The notes beneath the pieces are model-generated. The model saw only the letters and a list, made by a program, of their open reading frames with translations, was not told the DNA's origin and ran no database searches. Below are positions 43,845-57,245 of a stretch of 64,000 nt of DNA, piece after piece. Numbering within the stretch: the stretch's first letter is position 1; every line of letters begins with the position of its first letter. The position numbers and the translations under genes were made by a program. This DNA comes from Cadophora sp. MPI-SDFR-AT-0126 (lineage: Eukaryota; Ascomycota; Leotiomycetes; Helotiales; Ploettnerulaceae), in the NCBI GenBank assembly GCA_020747065.1, contig JAGMVK010000002.1, positions 2,480,001 to 2,544,000 of the forward strand. Reading direction: 5' to 3'.

Positions 43845-45058
43845 GGCTGCTAGATTTGGATTTCAAGACTGTTAATGCTGGTAAAAATAGGAGGTATGGG
43901 CAGACCGTTGGTCTCTTGTGATGCTGCGATATGCAGTTGTGGTCGAGTCTTCTTGATCGCAATGTGGGGGAATTTAGGAAGGAAAGTTGCGACCTCCACT
44001 TGGCGACAAAATGTTTGCCCCACTTAATTAATCTTTCGGTCGCTTGGTCTAGCTCTGCTGGGCCGCCAATCCTCCTCCCGATCCCAAGCTCGAGCAGTAT
44101 CAACAACTTTTCCGTTCAACACTGTCTTCACAATGGATCCCGCCCTACCCTGCAAAGCTTTCTTCTGCCTCGGCACAGCTGTCGATATCGGTAGTAGTTT
44201 ATTCCCCTCGTTCAGAGAATATATATCATGACATGTAGATCTCGAGGGACAGATTCATAAATATCAAAGAGCCAGTCACGGAGTCTCTTTCACTTCATTG
44301 CATCGATTCAAGTGCCTCATACGTGGTTCACTTACTACTATGTGGTCTCAGTGGTATCGTCCATTTTTGGGCAATTCAGATTTACATTTATGGGCCTGTA
44401 TTCGAGTTCTTTGACATTAAAATTCAAGAAGGTTGGAGCCGAGAAGTTGGTCAAAACACGACTGCAGCGGCCTGTAGTAGCCCACCCCGCAGATGTTGGA
44501 AGGACCGAAGACCAGGAAATTTGTTTATTCACGGCTAAACCCCTTGACTTTACTCTTTGCTCCTGACTGCCGACAACGACTTGCCTTGAAAAGCCTAGTA
44601 AGCTGATAGAGTGCTGATACGAGCTGGTGCTGCTGATGCCGATGCTGATGTGGAGAAGAAGAAGCGCCTTTTCGTCCCTGAGGGCAAAAAAAAACAGGTC
44701 GTGGTGTGCAGTCCGCCGCCGTAGACTACGCCCAGATTAGCGAATCCAATGGCTGGAAGTCTGAGCCTCAACCTCGAAGTCGAGCGAGCTTCTTCCTTCA
44801 AAACCACGACAAACAACCCCCCAAACCTCGACTTGGAACATCGTAGACCTCCTCGAAGTATCGCGCATGCACCACCGGTCGTGAGATTGAACCTCTTCAC
44901 CGTGCGCCATTCTTTCCCCGCAACAGCACGCCTATACCCCCACCGTGACAGGACTCGGATGATCCTCCTGGTCCTCTCTGCCCGACACTGTCAAAGTGTC
45001 TCCCAATAAACCGGCCCACGATGAGGTGCAGGATCGAAAGGCCCACGGGATAGATGCT
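43845..45058. other. Divergent promoter region with upstream ORFs
   Basis: About 1.2 kb between RBG1 and the HOS4-like gene. Contains GCTGAT-type repeats near 44598-44650. An ATG at 44749 opens an 86-codon frame that ends at 45009, and an ATG at 44959 lies in the same frame. Both would be upstream ORFs if the HOS4 transcript starts before them. Confidence 0.45.
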
Positions 45059-48000
45059 ATGGATGCGCAGGCCATTGTGGACGCCGTCGCCGCGAAACTC
45101 AGCGCCGAGCCTGATGCCTCTGTAACGGAGCCTGATGGCATTCACAGTGCAACAACAGGAACCCCAAATGGCATCAGGTCATCGCCACCAGTGCTGGCAA
45201 AAGACGAAGCCATGGAGGTAGACCAATCCAATCCATCCGCGGAGGAGACTGGAGAGAAGAGTGACTCGGAGGCGGAGACAATAGTGCTGCCTGGTAAGGA
45301 TGGTCATTCGCCTTCGAAAATACGTAAATCTATCAAGCACGAGGACAAGAGTGAGGATGAGGAAATGCGAGATGTCCCTGGTGCTACGAATGGGAATAAT
45401 AAACCGGCCTCGATTGATGGTGATGGAGATGCGAAGGCAGAAAATCCAAGCGAGGCGACCGCGACTTCCACGCTGGGCAAGAGGAAACGGGCCAAACATG
45501 GAACCAGCGCAGACGACACAGCGCACCTTGGGAATTCCAGTGGACTCAGTTCCGTCCCCACGTCACCGGTAGCGACAACACGCTCTTCACTTTCAAAGCC
45601 CGCAGCATCGGATTCAGAAGTCTCCAGGTCCCCTTCCCCTCGTTCTCGATCGCGCTCAACAGTACGTGATAAGGCCAAGTCCGTTGATAGAGTTTTTCCG
45701 CGAAGAAGACAGTACGCCTCTGTATCTGGAGATGAGGAGGAGACGGAGCCTCGCACCTTTGGGAGACAGAGAAGCTCAGGTGCCGACCATAAGTCAAGCA
45801 GATCCAAGGGTCACAACGATACCAATCCGCGGAAACGAACAAGGTCCATCTCTCCGCAGCCAAGAAGTCACAAACGTAGCATATCGACCCAATTACCTTC
45901 AAAGTCCTCCCATGGCCTGAGCCACAAGAAGAAACGTGTTCCCGCTCCCTTACAGTCCACGGAGTACCATTCGGATGATTCCTCCGTGAGTGGCAACTCG
46001 CATCCACGGAGTTCGAGATTGCGCAGCCTTGCGGCGCCAACTACCGGAGAATCTGCAGTATCGCCCGCCAAGATGGTACCTCATAAGAAACACGTCAATT
46101 CCTCTGGTCAAACCCTCCTAGCAATTGCGTGTAGCCGCGGGAGACTCGAGAACGTCAAACAACGGTATGAAGAACGGCCTGAAGATCTGAATCTAGCGGA
46201 CAATGCTATGAACACCCCACTTCATACTGCCAGTTTAGGGGGCCACGTAGAGATTGTCAAATTCCTGCTTGATACAGGGAATTGCGAGCTGGATTGTGTC
46301 AATCTCGAACGAGACACACCGCTCCACGATGCTGTGGACAACAAGAACGTGGAAGTGGTGAAATTGCTCCTCGAGGCTGGGGCGAATCCCAGCAAGCCAA
46401 ATCTGATGGGCAACGAACCTCTGGATCTCGTTATTGGCATGGAAGGCGAAAGTGGGGATGACTCTGATGATGAGGAAGAGCGTATTGAAGCTATGCAGAA
46501 GGCGACGGAGATGAGAGAAGCTATTATTGCGGCCAAGCTGAAATTTGCTGGGCATCGAAGAGGCTCGGAAGATCATCACATGCACGATAATGGAGACGGA
46601 CGATTGTCACATCCAAAGGGTAGCCCGCGACAAACACCACCGGCCAATGAGAATCTAGGCCCCACGAATCGGATCGCACGTACGGCGCGGTCTTCGATGA
46701 AAACCAAGGATCGAAATCTCTGGAAGGGCTATACGATAGAGGAGCTACAAACAGCTGCGAGCGAGGGTGATCTTGAAACGACAAACCGTATTCTGAACGT
46801 TAAGCCTAATGTGAATGACGCCAGAACTCTCTACAATGCTGCACGAGGCGGCCATGACAATGTCATCAATTTACTTTTCGCCCTTGGAAACTTTAGCCCA
46901 GATCCACCAGCACTTGATGGAGTACCGATAGACCAGTCTACGCCAATACTCGCTGCGATCGGGAAGGACAATCATCTCGAAGTCATCAAATTGTTCCTCG
47001 GAAATTCGGATTTTGATCCAACCCGTCGAATCAAAGGAGAAACATATTATGAATTGGCCAAGAGACGAGCTGGACCGTATTGGCAAGAAGAGGAACAGCT
47101 CTTGAAGAACGCTTTCAATTCTTATAAGAAAAGCCATAAAGCGTCTCCTGGAAAGCCTCGATCTCCTGGACTTCGCCGAGACGGGAGGGACGTGGATAGC
47201 AGGAAAGTTCGGACTGAGGAACACCAACCGTCCAGATCGCACAAGAGGAGCACGTCCAGCCCAAAGACACGAGAACCAGAACCAACTAAGAGCACGCACA
47301 GAAGTACCTCCTCCCTCGGGCAATCCAAAGATGGACAAAATATCACTAAAAGGGGACCAGGCCGACCCAGAAAGGAGGAACATGCAGCTTTCGGGTCAGT
47401 CTCTGATCGCGACACTAGTCCCCTTGGCCCACCAAAGCAGAAGAATCAAGTTCGTAGATCCGAATCAGATGTTGCAGTTCTGTCAGAGACCGAACCTGCC
47501 GTGAAGCCACGCCGCAAGCTCGTCTCAGGGAAAGAGATGAGAGGAGAGCGCGAACTTGAGAAGCAAAGACGTGCAAGCGTTGTCTCCAATGCATCTACTG
47601 CATCTGTCAAAGAGAAGCGCGCACCTTCTGAATCTAAGCATGACAAGTCGGAGGGAAAGTCTAATCCCAATGTCCCGCGTGTGTCGAAGAACTCCACTTC
47701 TGCTCAGTCCGATAGAGATCAAAATTCCGACAAAGATCGAGCAAGGCCGCTGAAGAGGGACGATTCGAAGGACAGACTCAGTGTCATTCGTGGCGAGAGT
47801 CCTGTCAAGCGGCCTCGCAAGAGCGAGACACCTCCTCGGTCGGGTATGCAAGAAGTGACACCTGCCTACGAAGATGGTCCTCACCATAAAAGACGGAAGA
47901 TAGAAGCAGATGCTTCCAGCGGAAACAAAACCGACAGTTCCTCGCCAGAACATCGGACGACTATAGCAAAATCTAACTTGTCTCGTGAGAGCACAGCAAC

Positions 48001-49678
48001 TAAATCTACCTCTGATAAAGGAAAGCATGCCCGCCCTGTTCAAAAGAACACAGCTACCGACATCAAAGACCAGAAAGATTCCAGTGCAGAAAAGTCAAGT
48101 GCAGAAAAGTCAAGTCGTACAGCCAAGTCAGGACGTTCCGCTCCTACTTCACCCTCTGAAACTTCCAAAAAGGCCAAAGTGTCTGAACGAACGTCAAAGG
48201 AAGCCAAGGATGAAGCCGCGGCTTTGGCAAAACTAGAAGAGGAAGAGTCTCAAAGGCAGGCGCAACTCCTGCGTGAGAAGGAAGAGGCTGAAGCAGAAGC
48301 TGTTCGTCTGAAAGAAATCGAAGATCAGAAAATAGAGCAAGCAAGGCAAAATCGATTAGCCAAAGAACGAGCGGAACGAGAGGAGGAAGAGAAACGGGAG
48401 CAGGAAGAAGCAGAGAGAAAGGAGCAACAGCGCCTGGAGGCAGAGCAGATCCACAAAAAGATGTTGGAAGAGCGGGAAGCTAAAGCGAAGGCTATCTTTC
48501 TTGAACAGGAAAGGGTCAAGAAGGAAGAAGCCGAACGCAGGCGTGCCGCACAAGAGGAGGCCAAACGCTTGGAGAAAGCAAGGATCGAGAAGGAGAGGAA
48601 AGATGCTCGTCTAGCAAAGCTTCCTCTTTTGCTCAAATGGTTTGACTTAACATTCGACCAGCCTAATGGGCACCAGTCTCCAGAGATCGTGAATTTGTTT
48701 AAGAGAATTGTTGGTTACCGATACGACACCATCAAGCCAGAATATACCGGGCAGACTGTCGGTCGGGAACAGTGGATGCTCAATACTCATGCTGCGATAT
48801 TACTCGGAGAGCAAGATCTTCATTTAAGCAGATGTAAGCGTTCTTCCCAGTCTGGTCTTCCTCAGCTAATAATTGTATCAGTCTCCGCCTGGGATCGTGT
48901 CCCTTTGACCTATGACCAGAAACGAGCGGTTTGGAATACCCACAATTCTCAGTACCTCCTCTATGATGGCTGGTCATGCCTTCGCAAGTTTTTGCCAGCT
49001 ACAAGTGAATCCCAGGATGAGGTCATCAAGAAGAACAGATCACTTTTCTTGGATCTTGATTTGTTTTTTGTCAAGGTATGAACTCCCGGTTCATGGCTTA
49101 GATCTCTTCTAATTCCACAGGTATCCGAATTCATGTTCATTGTCCCAACCATTGCGCATCTCCGTTCCGTCCAACTGAAAGTCGAGTATCGAGAACTTCA
49201 AGCACCTCAAAGCGATCTTGGACAACAATTGAAAGTGCCGAAATGGAGATCTGACCCAGAAACTGCTCCGGGACAAACTTCCATACCAGAACCAAAGTTC
49301 TATGTCAATGGAGAACTGGTGAGACAAGGTGGAGCTGCAACAAGAGTTCTGAAAAACCCGCCTCCATTAGACAAATTCCCTAGACGCGAGGGTGTCACCA
49401 GAGTTCAAGAACACGATCCCGATTACGAAGAGCAATGCAGGAGACAACGGCTTCCAGGATATCAATCATCGCCTGTATCTTCATCCAACCCTCATATGAG
49501 CGATTTGATGCATCCAGAGCAGATGAACGGTATTACACCTCCAAGATCTGACCAATCGAAATCAATCAATGGTGGAAGTCCTCATCGAAGTTCAGGTTCG
49601 GGACCAGAGTCGACCATATTCCATCAGCTTCCGAATGGAATCAGCGCAACTGGAACCCCGTCACCAACACTCGGCTAG
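45059..49678 (+). CDS. HOS4: HOS4-like ankyrin-repeat subunit of Set3 complex
   Basis: Three exons: 45059-48833, 48882-49075 and 49121-49678. Introns are 48 bp (phase 1) and 45 bp (phase 0). The product is 1,508 aa. The frame extends upstream to a TGA but the first in-frame ATG is 45059. Ankyrin repeats occupy about 346-460 (NTPLHTASLGGHVEIVKFLL, DTPLHDAVDNKNVEVVKLLL) and a second block about 558-670. A possible AT-hook, KRGPGRPRKEE, sits near 764. A long charged coiled coil spans about 1,050-1,190. A conserved C-terminal domain follows (PLLLKWFDLTF, WDRVPLTYDQKRAVW, FMFIVPTIAHLRSV). This layout matches fungal Hos4, a subunit of the Set3/Hos2 histone deacetylase complex, acting in the nucleus. 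The first intron is symmetric and stop-free. Confidence 0.87.
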
Positions 49679-50893
49679 ATCTGGATTGAATCATGTATGG
49701 GACTTATTGCTCAGGAGCTCAAATTATTTCTTTTGTCGGAGTTTGATTGGAGGAGGAAGATTTTGGAATTAGCATTACGAGGAAATGATCACGTTATGGT
49801 TTTTTACACGCGAGAGCTGCTGGGCGTATGCTTGCTTGCTTTTAAACTTGGGGTTGATGGGAGGCAGGGTGTTTTCGGCGAAACGAATCGATGTGGCATA
49901 AATATTCCTTGTTTGCTGGTGGAGCTGGGCACGGGCTGAGCATTTTGTACAAATGCTTTCTTTGTATTCGCTTTAAAATCAGCAGGGTGGGAGATGTCAA
50001 TGTACAATACGGGGATGGAACATGCAATACCAGTACATTTGTGGACCTGATTGAAACTTGTGTGGACTATAGGCATGGAAGCGATAATCAGGGCTACCAG
50101 GTTCCAACATCGGTGTCATTATCTGCTGTTCCACGGACTGAGAAGTCTGTTCGCTTCCTCATGACTCCCGCTTCATCATGAGACACATAAATCCAAGGAC
50201 TGTCTTTGTACCCTCCATCCACCAGCGCTCCATGGGCGTCAAAATCTGGTCGGTCACTGCGTCTAATGTCGTCTTTGCACCGTTCATTGGAGTGTGTTCT
50301 GGTTCGATGTTCGGCTACTTGAGGAGTTCGAGTGGGATCGTCCAGAATTCTTGATCGTTGCCTCGACATGCTCATCAATACTTTGCCCATTGAGCTGACG
50401 CTAACCAGAAGGCCCGAGGCAATTCTTCTCATCCTTCTCATTCGATCAGCTCGGACACTTTTTCTCAAAATTATGGTCCTTTTGCGAAAACAAAAGACTC
50501 TAGAAGTCATTGCTGCATTTAAGGGCTAACGGTAGATAAGCCATGGCAGCAGACGAGGCTCTCAGAGGTCCCAAAACAGGGCCTGCTGTAGCCGGGAAAT
50601 GAAGATGAAGGGGACTTATGCCGTTTGCTTTCACAAGATCATTGGTTTATTGCCGAGAGCGCCCCGTGAAAAGGGGACTTTTGGACATGCGGTCTTGCCT
50701 CATGTATGCTATTGGACGCCACACGACACGGCTTGTCCGTCAGGCTTTCTTCGACAATATCGAGGAACTCGACCTTCTACCCTTTGTACCTCATCACGTA
50801 TGAGCTCCAAACCTTCATGGAGCCTTTGAAACCCATTCAGACTTATGCTCGAACTCTCATAGATAGTTGCGTCCAACACATCTGAATTTCAAC
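49679..50893. other. Intergenic region
   Basis: About 1.2 kb between HOS4 and the first Clr5-TPR gene. Overlapping frames at 50094-50510 (minus) and 50599-50829 (plus) have no recognisable content. No RNA gene seen. Confidence 0.45.
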
Positions 50894-53166
50894 ATGGCCT
50901 GCATCGTCGAGCCCCCGGCCTCATTTTCGAGCCGAGAGGGACAGCCTGTACAAGATGCACGCCGCTACACCAAGGAGGAGTGGGAGGCTCAACGCCCATT
51001 CATTGAGGGGATGTATCCTATCAAGGGTATTACTCTCAAGAGTATTGCCGATATGTTGAAGTTCGATCGTGGCTTCATCGCAACGTGAGTATGAATTCTG
51101 ACTCCGGCATTGTCCCACATCTGACATGTTATCAGACCACGACAGCTAAAACGAAAGATTGGAGATTGGTCTCTCGACAAGAATCTCAAAGCCGCAGAAA
51201 TGAAAGTCATTCTACGTAAAATGGAGCAGCGAAGACAAGAGGGCAAGGAGACCTCTTTTCGTGTTCGGGGTCAATATGTGGAGCCTGCCAAAATCAACAG
51301 ATGGATGAAGCGACTCGCAACTGAAGAGAAGCTGGTTGCAATGCAACAAAATTGTAGCTCCCGTAAGTATTCAACTAGGAATTTGTAAAGCCATTAGTCA
51401 ATCTGACGGATCATTCAGCACCTGCTGCAACGCCCGAAGCAATTACCTACGAAACACCGCCAGTGACCTGCCCATCGTCACCAAGGAACTGTGGAGATGC
51501 AGCTGAAGCTTGCCATGGCATTGAAAACTTGGTTTCTAAGGCTTCTGCTGTGAAAGAGCGCTCACACAATGTTGACTACTTCCCAACTGCGACTCCTCCA
51601 GTGCCTCGAGCTATTCCCGAAAGCTCCTCACAGGATCGAAGTCACCTCCATGCATCTACAAGTATTAATGATACCATGGATGTGTGTTCAGATGATTATA
51701 CAGCCGCCATTCCGCTTGATCGAACCGCTAGACATCCAGTAATCCATCCTCTTCGCCACTCCTTTGATAACGGTGTGGAAGGCACAGCTATGAATTACTT
51801 GGCCGGTAGACAACTCGACGCATCTTACCCAGCCTCATATCCGCCTCCCATATCTCACAACAATTATACGCCGAAATTCGCGAGATACAATCCAGAGACC
51901 TCAGGAAATCCGTCTCTGAACCCACAGGTTATAGTGAACTCCAGTAGAGTTTCTAAGAGCGACCAAGACTTCTCTGGACAACATCGCTATCGATACGCAG
52001 CCGAGCAGGAGTGCAGGCAGAGACTGGAAAGCTTGCAAGCCAAGTATGGCCCAAAGAAGGAGGAGGTATTAGAGACTATTTCTCAACTTGCTGGAATCCT
52101 CTGTGAACAGGGTCGATACGAAGCGGCAGAAACCTTCCTGAAACACCTGGCAGCTGCAAGGCGTACCTCGGCCGGCGAGAATCATCTCAAAACCCTTCTG
52201 GCGTTTATGAATTTATCTTGTATCTGGCTAATTCTCGGCAAAGTTAGTGCCGCAGAGGCTCTTTGCAAGTCTATCTCGATGCGTGCCTCTAATTCTTTAT
52301 TGCCGTCTCACCCACTATTCACGTCAGTAAAGGAAATCTACGCGGCCTGTATGTGCGGATTGGGCCGATATGAGGAAGCAGAGGCTCTTTTCGACGAAGT
52401 ACTTCATACGAGGCAGTCTTCCTTGACCACAGATGATCCTGCACATCCGGCCATTCTCAACGGCATGGAGAACATAGCCTTGATGTTGAAAGAACAGGGC
52501 ACCATTCCTGAATGTTCAAATATATTGCGAAAAGTCATGGAGATGAGCACTGTACGTCATGGCTCCGAGGATCCAAACACTCTGCGAGCATCCAGTATCC
52601 TCGGCCTCGCTCTGTATTTGGGAGGAGATCTTGTTGACGCGATGGATCTCCTAGCGAAAGTATCAATGAAACAGAGAGCAGTCCTTGGTCCCTACCATCC
52701 ACACTATCAGTACACTCGTATTGCTCTCGCTTCAGTCTACAGCAGTCTCGGTTGGAAAGATGACGGTGAGATGATCCTGAGGGAGATATTAAGGAATATG
52801 CAAGGAACTCTTGAGCCATTAAACTCAAGAGTAATGGTCGTCGAGATGACATTAGCACAGTCTCTTCATGATCAAGAGAAATTTGAGGAAGGGGAGAGAC
52901 TTGCGAGAAAAGTCCACGACAAATATGTGGAGCTCTACGGCCCAGCTCATCGAAGAACTTGCAACGTCAAACGAGCTTTGGGTCGTATGTACGATGACCA
53001 AGGTCGATTTGATGATTCGCTCTCCATGCTCGATGGAGCCATTAAAGGGTTTGCTCAATGCTTAGGCAAATACCACGAAACGACAAAGGGTTGCAAAGCC
53101 GATTATGCTGAAGTCGTCCGGCAGATGGAGAAACTACGTCGAGCAAATGTTGCTATTACTTCTTGA
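50894..53166 (+). CDS. Clr5-domain TPR protein, copy 1
   Basis: Three exons: 50894-51084, 51136-51362 and 51419-53166. Introns are 51 and 56 bp, phases 2 and 1. The product is 721 aa. A Clr5 domain spans about residues 20-90 (YTKEEWEAQRPFIEGMYPIK, then GFIATPRQLKRKIGDWSLDKN). A second conserved block follows, FRVRGQYVEPAKINRWMKR, also present in copy 2. After a disordered Pro/Ser-rich linker, residues about 340-700 hold kinesin-light-chain-type TPRs of about 42 residues (QLAGILCEQGRYEAAETFL, ALGRMYDDQGRFDDSLSML). Clr5 is named after a fission yeast silencing factor but most fungal Clr5 proteins are uncharacterised. The TPRs suggest a protein-interaction adaptor. The start at 50894 follows a TTG-only extension. 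Confidence 0.9.
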
Positions 53167-55114
53167 TGCCATATTTAGGTCCCGGCGTTTTGTTGGAAGC
53201 GACTGCATTGCAGAGAATGACATGTTGGATCAACATGTATTGATCTTACTGCATGGTCTCTTTCTTATTGTTCTTCTTGCGCTACTTTGGTGATCTACTT
53301 GGCTCCTGGTTCACATTGTGGGCGTCTGCGGCAGGTTTTCACTACTCCCTTACACGCCGTTCTGGTCCTCATGATCAAGGGCATTGAAATGATACGAGTA
53401 GTCTCAAGCACATCGAAATTTAGGTCCTGAGTCTCAAAGAGCAGACAAATATGTGATTCTAGCTGGTCTGCTGTGCGTAAGGCTCACTGGAAATGAGTAA
53501 TTTTGGTTTTCTCTATCACGTTTGTGGTACCAAGATGATCCCTTCTCAATGTTTTTCGAATCATTTCACTCGTGGCAATTGACTTAGGACAGGATTTGCA
53601 ATTTGCATTTAATGGTTGAAATTTGAGTCCAAGTACTTGCCTCCCTCATCAGCTCAGTATAATGTCTCGAGATCTTTTCACAACATCATGACGCATTTTG
53701 TTATATAGGACTTCAGGAAATCCCATGCCCTATCATGTAAACCCTTCTGTCACAGAACCTTGGGTTCCAGCCGTAGTGTCACAATATTTGTAGCCTTCTC
53801 CTTCCCATGCATGAGTACTGCTTCCACTTTCTACTTCTGCCAAAGCGTTCCACGGACTTTGCTGAGCTGTTTCGCTTATCCACTATGTTCAGGTCAGCAC
53901 GCTGAGTTCCAATGTTGTACAACATGTTCAAGAGCGAATAAACATGGCGTTTAATTCAAGGAGAAAGTATGTTTACACGTTGCATAGGGTCTTGTGCCGT
54001 AGTCAAACTTTTGGTAGCGGCAGTTGGTATTTGGTTTGATGATGTATTGAACTCGAGAGGGGGATAAGTTGGCCAGCCACGTGAAACAGTAGTATGGGAC
54101 TTTTTGGTTGTTCGATCCATCTTCTGCAAGATGTTAGCACATACCCATGCTGATTGGAGCTGTGCGGATGAGAATTATCTGACCTGGGACATGTTGCTGG
54201 GTGTGGCTGGGGACGATGGTGTACGCAGAACGGACCTGGAATTTATTTGCTTTGGACATTGAGTTGACATTTTCTTGTAGAAGATCTGGTGGGGATTCTC
54301 TGGGAAAGCTTACCGATCCAGCAGTGAGAAGAGAACTTGTCGTTGAAAAGATTTCAAGTCAAAGACAGATTCATTGATGGATTAGCGGGTAGGTTTGGGC
54401 TCGGCGTAGGTTTCTTACCAGCTTCAAAACGTCATAAAATGGCAAGAAATGCCATCATCTTATACACTTCAGAGCCTTATTGCCTGTTTTTTGAGCTGAG
54501 GAGATGATGAGTCCGTGTTTCAACTTGTCCTGGTAGAATTGGACTTTTGCTCGACTTGCATCTGGTGACATCGAACCGAATGAGAGGCTTGCTTGTCACT
54601 GGATGGGCTTCTCGATGTCTCGGATAACATTTTGGGACTTTTGTAAGATTCTGACAGGGATACAAAATAACACAGATGTAAACATGGGGACTTGTCCCGA
54701 TACGCATCAGTCAGATCGGACAGTGCCGCTGGCATTTCACTTCCTCTTGCCGCTTCGCCTTGACCAGTGAGCCGTAGGAATGGACGGCCTGCATGAGGCG
54801 AGGTTTTCCTCTGCCGAAATTTGGGACTTTTGTTAAAGTTGCATGAGCCCCTGGTAGTCTCGAGGCCAATCCGGGCGTTGGACAAACGCCACCAAGTTGC
54901 TGCGTCACCCTCCAAACCTATGTCACGCACTGCCGTGCACCCTTATGATCGTCTCTCAAATGAGGCTTCACCCCTTCTTAGTTTGCAATACACTCATTAG
55001 GAACCATTTGATGCACTGCTATTGTTCTCTTTTTCAATAAAAGGCCAGTCTCTTCAGCCCGCGTGCGAGTGAGGAGCGAAAATCGAGTAAAGTCTTGCCT
55101 CAGCCTTGCGCACG
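53167..55114. other. Intergenic region between the tandem Clr5-TPR genes
   Basis: About 1.95 kb. The phrase TGGGACTTTT recurs at about 54092, 54632 and 54822, the last two followed by GT and about 190 bp apart. A minus frame at 54520-54930 is not convincing. It presumably holds the 3' UTR of copy 1 and the promoter of copy 2. Confidence 0.45.
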
Positions 55115-57245
55115 ATGGAACCTCCCAAAAATCCACCGCCAACTCGGAGATACAAAAACGAAGAATGGGAAGTTCATCGAAACTTGATAGTGGGCATATA
55201 CCCTCTGCAGGGCATGAAATTGAAAACCATCAAAGACATGCTTGAGCAGGACCACGGCTTCATTGTCAAGTAGGCTGCTCCTTTCATCGCTCGAGCCTAC
55301 GAGCTGATAATCTGTAGTGAGCGTCAACTCAAGAAGAAGATCGACGACTGGAAGATCGCAAAGAATATCCAAAGTTCTGAAATGGCATTTATCGTCAAGA
55401 AGCAGAAGCAACGAACCATGAATAGGACATTGACTCATTTTCGTGTCAGAGGGCAACCCGTGGAGCCGGGCAAAATATCAAGGTGGGAGAAACGGTCTGG
55501 AAAAACATCAGAAGTTGCCAATTCTCGTGAGTGTGTTGCAATAGTTGCGTTCATTCGCGAAGATCCTCTAACTTATTCAAGCCCTTCCGTCAACACCATC
55601 AGACATCAGCTACAGTCCAGCCTCAATAAGATCTCCTTCGTCTCAATTGATGGAGATGGGAAACCACCCAGACATGTCAAGCACTTCGATGATGGACTGG
55701 TCGGTGACGACGGATCAACTGCACAAGTCTTTCAATGCCTTTGTAGCTGCGGAAGCTATGCCCCATGTCTCGACTGACAATGGCTTCAACGTCATCACGG
55801 ACTCAGAATTCAATTCTTTCGAAGGTCAAAGTCCAGCCCCGTTTACGCCCATTTCAACACCTGCACCTTCTCCTAGGATGGTACCTGCACCTCTTGGAAG
55901 TCTTACAGATTTCGGCGCTCGCAATCAGTTTCCCTCTTCATTCCAATCTCCGTCGCATTCTGAAGGCAACGATACACTGCAGTATTCAGACATGCTCCCT
56001 GCATTATCCACAACTTCTCTGCCACCAGACTTCAATGTCTCTGACAAATCTCACACACCTGCTGCGGCTCCACGAAAGACGAGATATCGTGAGGCAGAAG
56101 AGCTTGAATTGAAACACAGGCTAATCCAGCTTGAATCGAAATATGGGTCCAACCACCCAGCTACGATCGATACCATGGCTCGTCTAGCGGCTGTTTTGCA
56201 GGACCAAGGAAGACTCCGCTCGGCTGAGCATTACAATAAGCAGGTAGCAGAACTTTGTCGAGCTACCTTTGGAGAAGATGACCTGAGAACAATTGAAGCG
56301 TTCTTGAATCTCTTAATGGTACTTCGTCTCCAAAGCAATTTCGTACCTGCCGAAAGACTGTGTCGAAGGCTTTCACTGAAAGTTGTGACGATCGTACCTG
56401 CTAATCATCCCTTTAATCTGCGAGTTAGCACTGAGCTTGGGGCGTGCTGCCATCACCTGGGTCGCTTTCCAGAGGCTGAAAAGATTTATAACGAGGTAAT
56501 AAAGCTTGGCAGCCACACTCTGCAGCCAGATGATCCTTTACTACTTGATCCTATGGAAAATCTGGCCGGGTTGCAAAATATGAAAGGAGACTTTGCCGGA
56601 GCTGAGAGGACAATTATCGCAATTGTTGATGCTCAACGTGGGAGCCGAGATCCCAATCCTATCGAAGCGATGAACAGTGAATCGTTCCTGGCAGCCGTGT
56701 CTGCCAGTCAAGGAAGGCTACAGGAGTCCGAGTTATTGGCACGGAAAGTACTTGCGGGACAAACAAGAACCTTAGGGGCTGAGCATCGAACTACGTTAGC
56801 GACGCAAACAACTCTCGCATACGCTTTAATGCTCCAGGCCAAGTACGACGAAAGCGAACACTTCTTGCAAAGTGCATACCAGAATTTGAAAAAGACACTT
56901 GGCGGAAATCATATCCTGACTATGAAGTGTGGCTGTGATCTCGTTAATGTTATGGTTGATCAAGGGAGATTCAAAGAGGCTGAGGACAATGCGAAAGAAT
57001 TATTGGCGAATGCAACAAAAGCACTAGGTGGAGATCATTATATCTGCAATAGCCTATCATATCACCTTGGCAGGTCTTACGATGGCCAGGGACGACTGGA
57101 TGAAGCCCTAGAGAAGTTTCGGAAGGCGTTTGAGGGCTCTGCTAGGACGATAGGCGAGAATGCGCCAAACACGATGCTATGCAAGAGGAGAATCATGGAG
57201 TTGGAGGTGCGCATTTCTCAGGGCTCTAATCCTGGTGGTGCTTGA
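55115..57245 (+). CDS. Clr5-domain TPR protein, copy 2
   Basis: Three exons: 55115-55269, 55318-55526 and 55582-57245. Introns are 48 and 55 bp, phases 2 and 1, at the same places relative to the domains as in copy 1, so the two genes share descent by duplication. The product is 675 aa. The Clr5 domain is at about 10-75 (RYKNEEWEVHRNLIVGIYPL, GFIVNERQLKKKIDDWKIAKN), followed by FRVRGQPVEPGKISRWEKR. The linker is Pro/Ser-rich and shorter than in copy 1. TPRs span about 290-660 (MARLAAVLQDQGRLRSAEHY, LGRSYDGQGRLDEALEKF). The product is much diverged from copy 1 in the linker and TPR surfaces but keeps register. Function unknown. Confidence 0.9.

Noticed and set aside
50094..50510. 138-codon minus frame between HOS4 and the Clr5-TPR gene
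   Set aside because: Arg/Met-rich, no recognisable domain, no supporting structure.
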